Shown: positions 57,983-64,000 of the stretch, piece by piece | Layout of the letters: the number at the start of each line of letters is the position of its first letter | How positions within the stretch are numbered: the first letter of the stretch is position 1 | Origin: Tetrastigma voinierianum | Taxonomy: Eukaryota; Streptophyta; Magnoliopsida; Vitales; Vitaceae | NCBI GenBank assembly: GCA_016808115.1 | Contig: JAEQBH010000033.1 | Location: 1,101,001 to 1,165,000 of the forward strand | Direction of reading: 5' to 3' | Length of the DNA: 64,000 nt | Notes under the pieces: model-generated | Databases searched by the model: none | Seen by the model: only the letters and a program-made list of their open reading frames with translations | What the model was told of the DNA's origin: nothing | Program-made: the position numbers and the translations under genes

Positions 57983-58093
57983 ATGCCTTCACGATGGTTT
58001 CTTTTGCTTCTTACAGTGTTAGTGCTAGTCTCTTTGCATTTTGTGCTTCTTACTATGTTAGTACTAGTCTCTTTACCTTTTGTGTCTTCTTAA
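57983..58093 (+). CDS. Small hydrophobic ORF with 13-residue duplication
   Basis: ATG at 57983 to TAA at 58093 encodes 36 residues, MPSRWFLLLLTVLVLVSLHF then VLLTMLVLVSLPFVSS. The positively charged start and hydrophobic core resemble a signal peptide or single membrane span. It is built from a 39-bp in-frame tandem duplication (LLTVLVLVSLHFV and LLTMLVLVSLPFV). An overlapping frame (57994-58197) is open for 67 codons. There is no known match; it could be the signal-peptide exon of a secreted peptide gene or chance. Confidence 0.3.
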   Translation: MPSRWFLLLLTVLVLVSLHFVLLTMLVLVSLPFVSS

Positions 58094-58223
58094 AAGATGA
58101 TATCCGAATGCCATGTGGCGAGAACACATTATTGCAGTTAACTTTTCCTTCATATATTTACCTTCCCCATATCATCATTGTGATCACTACATATTAGGTG
58201 GATGAGAACTATTTATTAATTTC

Positions 58224-58225
<2 letters not shown>

Positions 58226-58259
<34 letters not shown>

Positions 58260-58282
58260 TATATATATATATATATATATAT
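58226..58282. repeat. (AT)n microsatellite
   Basis: An AT run with one interruption (TACTATAT) at about 58257. Confidence 0.95.
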
Positions 58283-58627
58283 TATATTTTTGTTCACTTC
58301 TTTTGATAACTTCAAAATGCATTATCCTAATAAAATATTTCATCTTTTTTCATTTTTAAATATTGTATATAAAAACAATGATCACAAGGTACAAAAAGTG
58401 ACTTGAATTTCTGATTGTCTTATCCTGGTGTTGCAAACTATTTGTTATTGGTTGTTAAGGGTTTTATAACCTAAACGACTAAACACAGTGTAAGTTAAAA
58501 GGTACTGATCGTCCTCTATGAGGGGCTACCAAATGTTATGGCCCCCATCTATGTCAGTGGATAAACTTGTGGGATTTTAGGTGAAAAACAAGATGTGGGC
58601 TTCTATGGTTCTCGGTTGTAAAGAAAT

Positions 58628-58629
<2 letters not shown>

Positions 58630-58684
<55 letters not shown>
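58630..58684. repeat. (AT)n microsatellite
   Basis: A pure AT run of about 54 bp. Confidence 0.97.
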
Positions 58685-58686
<2 letters not shown>

Positions 58687-58872
58687 TGCTATTCTATAAG
58701 TTAAAAATTAAAATTAAGGTCAAAACTAAGAGTTAAAACATTATATGCTTATGAAAAAGTTAAAAAAAAGTAGAAAATGAAAAGTCATGAGACTAGCTAG
58801 ATTTTTCCTTAAACTTTAACATATTTTTCTTTATATTTTTACTTACTTAAGTCATGTTATTTTTAGTTAGTT

Positions 58873-58877
58873 GATTT
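58873..58877 (+). repeat. Target-site duplication GATTT, left
   Basis: It is identical to 60875-60879. Confidence 0.9.
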
Positions 58878-60874
58878 TGTGAAGCCCCAATTCCCGGGGG
58901 TCCGTTGACTACCCTTCAACTTGCGGAATACTCGTGGATGTCGGGTAACCTACTCGACACTCACGAAAATAGGGCAGAGTCTCCTTTGTACGGAGAGCTC
59001 TACCCAGATACATCACCTGTCCCAACATCAATCACATGATACATATATGAATAAAAACGACCTCTTGGGCCCATAAACCAATACTCATCAATATACCAAC
59101 TATCTACCATAGTTACAAGAGTTAAGAAATTACTCTTATACAACATATATCAAACTTATAGAGTTCTAATACATGTTTAAAATCATCAAAGCCACAACAC
59201 AACTTTCTTCACAAACTCGGCCTCTAGGATGAGCCGTCTCCTCGTGTGCTCCATGCACCTAAAAATATGTTCCCTCGAGAGGGTGAGCTAATGCTCAGTA
59301 GTGGAATCACCCTAAATGGGCTACTCTCCACTTAAGTGCATATGCAACGCTCCAAAATAAACACACATTCAAGCAAATGCATGATCCTACTTGAATGTCT
59401 AACTTATCATCTCATATCGAGTCCTCTAGGGACTCCCCACACACACTGCCTAAACCACGTATGAGAACCTTAGTTTTTATTTGTTTGTGGACAACCTCCC
59501 GGCCATGTATCGGTGGGTAGACTCCGACGATTGATATTGTACACGGACTACCCTCCGATGTATATCAATTGGGCCGTCTCTGACGATTGATATTTTTAGT
59601 ATGGACTACCCTCCGATCATTATTATTTTTAGACAACCCTCCGAAACCATTCTCTCTAGAATTGATACACCTCGCCACTCACTCCTATCGTCTAGGGTGC
59701 CCGTGCATATGGAATCGTGATGCCATTTCCATTTCAATTCTATAACACATGCAAATATATAATCATGCATATATTCACATAATTTAAATCACACAAACAT
59801 GTCATAATTTCACCATCAATTACATCAAAATTAGCTCACGTGGGCTAATGATCAAACACGAGCAACTCAATTTGAATTACTAAACCAAACACATTATTTC
59901 ACAAAAATTATTTTGTGAACACTATTCTTGGGAATAGTGAAACCCTCGGTTAGTATTCCCGGAAAATCACCAATCATAGGTTCACTTTGTGAACCCGGGT
60001 TTCATGGCCATTTCCGGCCTCACACACATCAAAGCACACATTAACACATGATTGAACAACTAGCAACCCAATTCAGCCCTTGGAACTGATCATGAGCTTG
60101 TCCCTATGGGTTTCAAAATCCAACGCCTCGGTTCAAAATTTGGAGCGGTCAAAAGCGGCCCCTCACGACCTCCATTCAACTCAAACATTAGCAGAAATCT
60201 TAAATAAGAATAAAAGCCCAAGTAGGGAGAAACCCCTACCTCAAGGATTTTGTCAAAACTCCTTAAATTTGGTACCCAAGCGAAGCCCTCTACGCGTAGA
60301 GTAGCTTTCTTTCTTGTCCCGACGAATTCCGACCGTCGGATCTCCTATAGTTCAAGAGAGAAGGTGGACATCCTCTCTCTAAAAACATGAAAACTCGGCT
60401 ACTGTCATTTTCTGCTCCCTATCTCATGTTTTCTCCCCTTTTTGAATTTTGAAGAGACGACACTATTGGACATTTTGTCCTTTAGTGTCATTTAAACTTT
60501 TCCATTAATACCAATTATGTCCTCCTTTTCCTAGTTTTGACATTCGGCACTATCTCGACCTTCCATTTTCATCATTTCTCTACTCATGCCACTTATGGCG
60601 CATGAGTACGTGTTATATGTGACTTTTTCGCATCTCGTCGTTTACGACACCGAACAGCGATGCCTTGAAAAGCGTGTAAATTAAAATCTGTCTCGAAATT
60701 GTGAAGTCGACGTGCTAGCCTTCAGATTTTCGCGAGACGATTCAGCGGTGCAATCCATTTCGATCGTCGAGATCTGAAAGAATAAATTTTGGATTTTTAA
60801 CCGAAATTACAATTTCGTAACCGAAATTACGATTTTGCCCTTTTACCAGAAATAGGAATTTCTCGGGTCTTACA
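58878..60874 (-). mobile_element. Solo LTR, chromovirus-type, minus orientation (1997 bp)
   Basis: The plus strand runs TGTGAAGCCCCAATTCCCGGGGG to CTCGGGTCTTACA, flanked by GATTT. It shares the GGGTGAGCTAATGCTCAGTAG, CTCCACTTAAGTGCA and ACTACCCTCCGA blocks with the other chromovirus-type LTRs. It has no GTCGCGAC array, unlike the LTRs at 1-2438 and 24366. There is no internal domain. The ORF at 60080-60304 is LTR sequence. Confidence 0.93.
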
Positions 60875-60879
60875 GATTT
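60875..60879 (+). repeat. Target-site duplication GATTT, right
   Basis: It is identical to 58873-58877. Confidence 0.9.
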
Positions 60880-61479
60880 ATCGGTGTTACTTGTTATGCT
60901 AGTCAAATTCTTAAAATAAAAGTATTTCATTTTAAGGAGTGTTAATGGAAAAGAATTGATGAAAATAGTTTATTTCAATCAATTGTTTAAAACAAATTTA
61001 AAACAATAGCTTTTTATATTAAGGTATTAAAATAGAAGTGCTTATAAATTCAAAAAAATCACGGGATTAAAAAGGGCAAGGTCAAAGCTAAAGTAAGTGG
61101 GGTTGTGTGTAAGTAATTAATCAATTCAAGCTTTGGAATATCTATGTAGAATATATATATATATATATATACCTATAGGTCATATAAGAGAAAATTAAAA
61201 ACGTATAATTAAAAGTAGTGTCTCTATATATTAAGTATCCACATTAGAAACTCATATTGTGCATGTGAGTATAAGAATTTGACCAGGATAGTTTATTTTT
61301 GTATTTTAAATATGAGTATATTTGAACCAAAATTACGTACTAGAGTTGGATGAATGGATAGTATGTAAAACCAATAGTATTATCTATATTTGTAAGAAAA
61401 AAAAAAGTACCTTAACTATGTCCTCTGTATGAAATATATAACTATTAAAAGTACCTCAATGTATGTCTCCAACTTATAT
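60880..61479. other. AT-rich interval without gene
   Basis: It contains an AT run at 61150-61170 and no recognised coding sequence or transposon end. Confidence 0.5.
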
Positions 61480-61900
61480 TTTTGTCGCAACCTTAAATTG
61501 CCTGGTAGAGACCTTGTAAGCTTAGTCATCAGTCATTCATAAGTCGCGACCTTAATTCTCTGTTGCAACCATAGTTGTCTTCCTCCGATGTAGCGACCTC
61601 AGGATGGTGTTGTGACATGAAATCCTTCCTTTAAGCCTTTTTTTTTTGTCTCGATGGCTTTCTTTTGTCGCCATGACTTTCATTCGAGTATAGTATGACT
61701 TACGAGTGAGGACCTCAATTCTGTCGACCTCACCTTGGCGTTGAAGCGCTTTCACTTGATCCTTCTTGAAATTTTAATTTATGCTATAAATATCTATGAA
61801 AACATAATTTGGTAAATATTACATATTTACGCATAAAAACAATTACTTTGTAATAAAGATCGAGAAAAATTCAAAAATTCAATGAGTTTTAGGCTCATCA
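61480..61900 (-). mobile_element. Truncated LTR of an element-D-family copy (element H)
   Basis: The right edge ...TTTTAGGCTCATCA at 61900 is the minus-strand LTR start TGATGAGCCTAAAA of the C/D family. The LTR contains decayed GTCGCGAC sites (61483-61745) and is cut off on the left after about 420 bp. Confidence 0.75.
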
Positions 61901-64000
61901 AATTCTCCAAGTAAAATTTGCTTGTCGTAGAAAAGAAGAAACATTTGTTTCTCCTCAAACAATTGAACTTTATTTTGAAGGACATTTTTCTATTATACAG
62001 TACAATCTTTTCTTATTCCACCCCTTTACTTGAACAAGAAGATTGCAGTATTATTTCATACTTTAGTTTTCAACTGAGAAAAAAGAATGTTTCCAACCTC
62101 TATTACAAATAAATTGATGAATACTGCATGAAAACAGTTCAGTCAATAGATCTTGTTCCGTGAGCGTGTGTAGGTCTTCTTTCCTTTTCATCTTCTTGTT
62201 GGATTACTTAATATTCTGGGGGTCTCCTTAGAAAACTAGTAAAAAGTCCCATAGGCTTGTTTTTCATATTGATCTCTACTAATGCAGGTAAATTCAACCT
62301 TCAAGATCAAAGATGTCTTTTGGGCTTATAAAGTCAGGCTTGGGTAATTGGGTGGACAATTGGAAATTTAGGCTACAAATCACCCAGATTCCACTATTCC
62401 TTTTTGTATAATGGCCTTCATCTTTCATCCTTTTCCTTCATTGTAATGCAAACTCCCCTAAACTAGGCTTTGCATGTCGTCTTGGATGTTATGGCTCCTT
62501 TGTTTTCCAATTTCAACTTATCAGCTCAGCTCCTTTTTATTTGAACTTTTTTCATTTCCCTTTATTGTCAAAGAAATGGAATAGTGCAATGGTTTGTCTT
62601 TTTAGGCTTTCTATCATTTATTAGAACTTTGAAGTTTAGAAACTCCCGTACCGGAGTTGATGACATTAGGGTCTTAGGTGTTAAACACCCTTACGAGCAA
62701 TTGTTGAGAGATAGGCCCGCAGACAAAACTTATTCCTTTTCAACTTCTTCTTTTCTAAATTTCTTAAATTTATTTTCCTAAATCAATGCTTTTAATCAAA
62801 AAGAAATATATTCCCCAAACTTGTTCCTTTACGTACGATTAAACATTCTTATTATGGCAAGGTAATTTAGGGTTCTTTCTTTGAAGGATTATTGTAAGGG
62901 AGAATTGAGCTAATTCTTTGCTATTAGAAGAAATTAGGCATTTTTGGCTCAAAGCATGGAACTATAGTGTATGCCTTTGCATATAATGAGGGTAGGTTTG
63001 AAAAGGTTCAAACTTCCAAAGATGGTCTATATCACTTCTTGTTAGTTGTTTTTACCTACGATTTTGCCTTGACCAATAATCTAACAAGTTCTAGGACCTT
63101 GCACCCTTGATTGTGAATCATCCCAGAAGATGTTTCTAATCCCTCTCAATGTTGTAAGAATTTTCTTGATCATGTGTATTGTTTTTCCAAGATTTGTACT
63201 GATTTATTGTTTACACATACAACTTCAATCATCTTATTTGTTCTTTCAATTGTATACTTTTTCCAAATTCTGTAATTTAAACCTAATTCAAACTAAAACT
63301 GAAACTTCTTACTTCAATTCAATGAAGCCCACTCTTCTTTTATCTCTTAGCATTGTTTGGATTTAATCAGTGTTTGCTATGCCATTTCACCGATGAAAGC
63401 TTAAACACAATAACCATTCCCTTCATACACACTAAGCATGGCACAAGCAACCCAATTTACTAACTCGAATCAATTAATCCAAACAATTCACGTTTTATTA
63501 AACATATTCAACCACCAGGTCCCAATTGAGCAGTTGAACAATGCATATGTTCTGGTTTCAACATTATTGAAAGTAAGAAACCAAATCATCCATTTAGAAG
63601 ACACTCTTTAATGAACTTTTCTGAACTATATTAATAATGTTGAAGAAATACAAATGGAAAAAGAAAATTACAATTGTGCTCTCTCACTCCTCCCTTCTCT
63701 TATTAGATTTTTTTTGGTATGATGTTGGGATGATCTAAGTCAAAGCTTTCCAAATATGGGGAGAATTTGAAGAATGTTATGTCTGGTCTTTTCTTTTATG
63801 AGGGTGTGGGTTATACCTTGTTAGTGGAGATTAAATCATTTGTTAAGTTCACAAGACTGATCAAGGTGTCTTATTTCAAGCCCATCCGATTTAGTGGAGA
63901 TTAAATCATTTGTTACATTCACAAGACTGATCAAGGTGTCTTATTTAAATCATTAAATCACAAGACTGGTCTTTTCTTTTATGAGGGTGTGGGTTATACC
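61901..64000 (-). mobile_element. 3' non-coding region of element H (runs off window)
   Basis: It aligns in order with 28600-30400 of element D: the TCTTGTTC-GTG block, the 'GGGTCTCCTTAGAAAA' block near 62220, TCACCCAGATTCCACT near 62390, CTATCATTTA...AACTTTG near 62610, CCCCAAACTTGTTCC near 62814, and 'CTAGGACCTTGCACCCTTGA' near 63090. It has no coding domain; ORFs 61918-62112 and 63130-63366 have no recognisable product. Confidence 0.8.
63783..64000. repeat. Direct repeats of 183 and 70 bp at the right edge
   Basis: CTGGTCTTTTCTTTTATGAGG and the following GTGTGGGTTATACC recur at 63783 and 63966 (offset 183 bp). TTAGTGGAGATTAAATCATTTGTTA recurs at 63821 and 63891 (offset 70 bp). A tandem array may continue beyond the window. 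Confidence 0.88.

Overview
This is a plant nuclear window, probably eudicot, made almost entirely of nested and decayed LTR retrotransposons. The evidence is Ty1/copia gag-protease, Athila/Tat-type Ty3 gag-pro-RT-RH-INT, chromovirus-like LTRs ending next to a tRNA-Met-type primer site, (AT)n microsatellites, and almost no intact host coding sequence. I cannot name the species. There is one plausible host gene exon, a membrane protein at 56.6-57.1 kb on the minus strand.

Layout, left half. 1-2438 is the end of a plus-oriented chromovirus-type LTR. 2439-4498 is AT-rich with no gene. About 4499-9107 is a copia element (leader, gag, protease), split inside gag by a 1.67-kb minus-oriented solo LTR with an exact GCTAC target duplication. 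9108-10236 is AT-rich and begins like another LTR. 10237-22851 is a minus-oriented solo LTR flanked by CAAGT. It is interrupted by a complete 9.7-kb element (element A, 11818-21549, GATAT duplication). Element A encodes gag and protease but no reverse transcriptase. In place of the polymerase it carries a roughly 1.9-kb GC-rich block with its own TATA-like box.

Layout, right half. About 22985-24365 is the gag and primer site of a minus chromovirus-like element whose LTR runs 24366-25745 and resumes at 54347-56080. Inside that LTR sits a large minus Athila/Tat-type element (element D, 25746-54346). Its integrase and RNase H are separated by a nested plus-oriented element (element B, 32851-47117, GTTGA duplication). 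Element B is non-coding and is itself disrupted by a rearranged third element (element C, about 37843-46319). Element C contains a fold-back palindrome, a triplicated primer-binding segment and four identical polypurine tracts. After 56081 come the membrane-protein exon, a CACTA-like terminus, a 2.0-kb solo LTR (58878-60874, GATTT duplication) and the start of another element-D-family copy that runs off the right edge.

The most striking signal is regulatory-looking rather than coding. LTRs of two unrelated lineages carry dense arrays of the 8-bp palindrome GTCGCGAC and its CpG-decayed variants. A third LTR family carries arrays of a different CpG palindrome built on GCGAAATTTCGC. I compared all copies by eye, so repeat boundaries without an exact target duplication are approximate.
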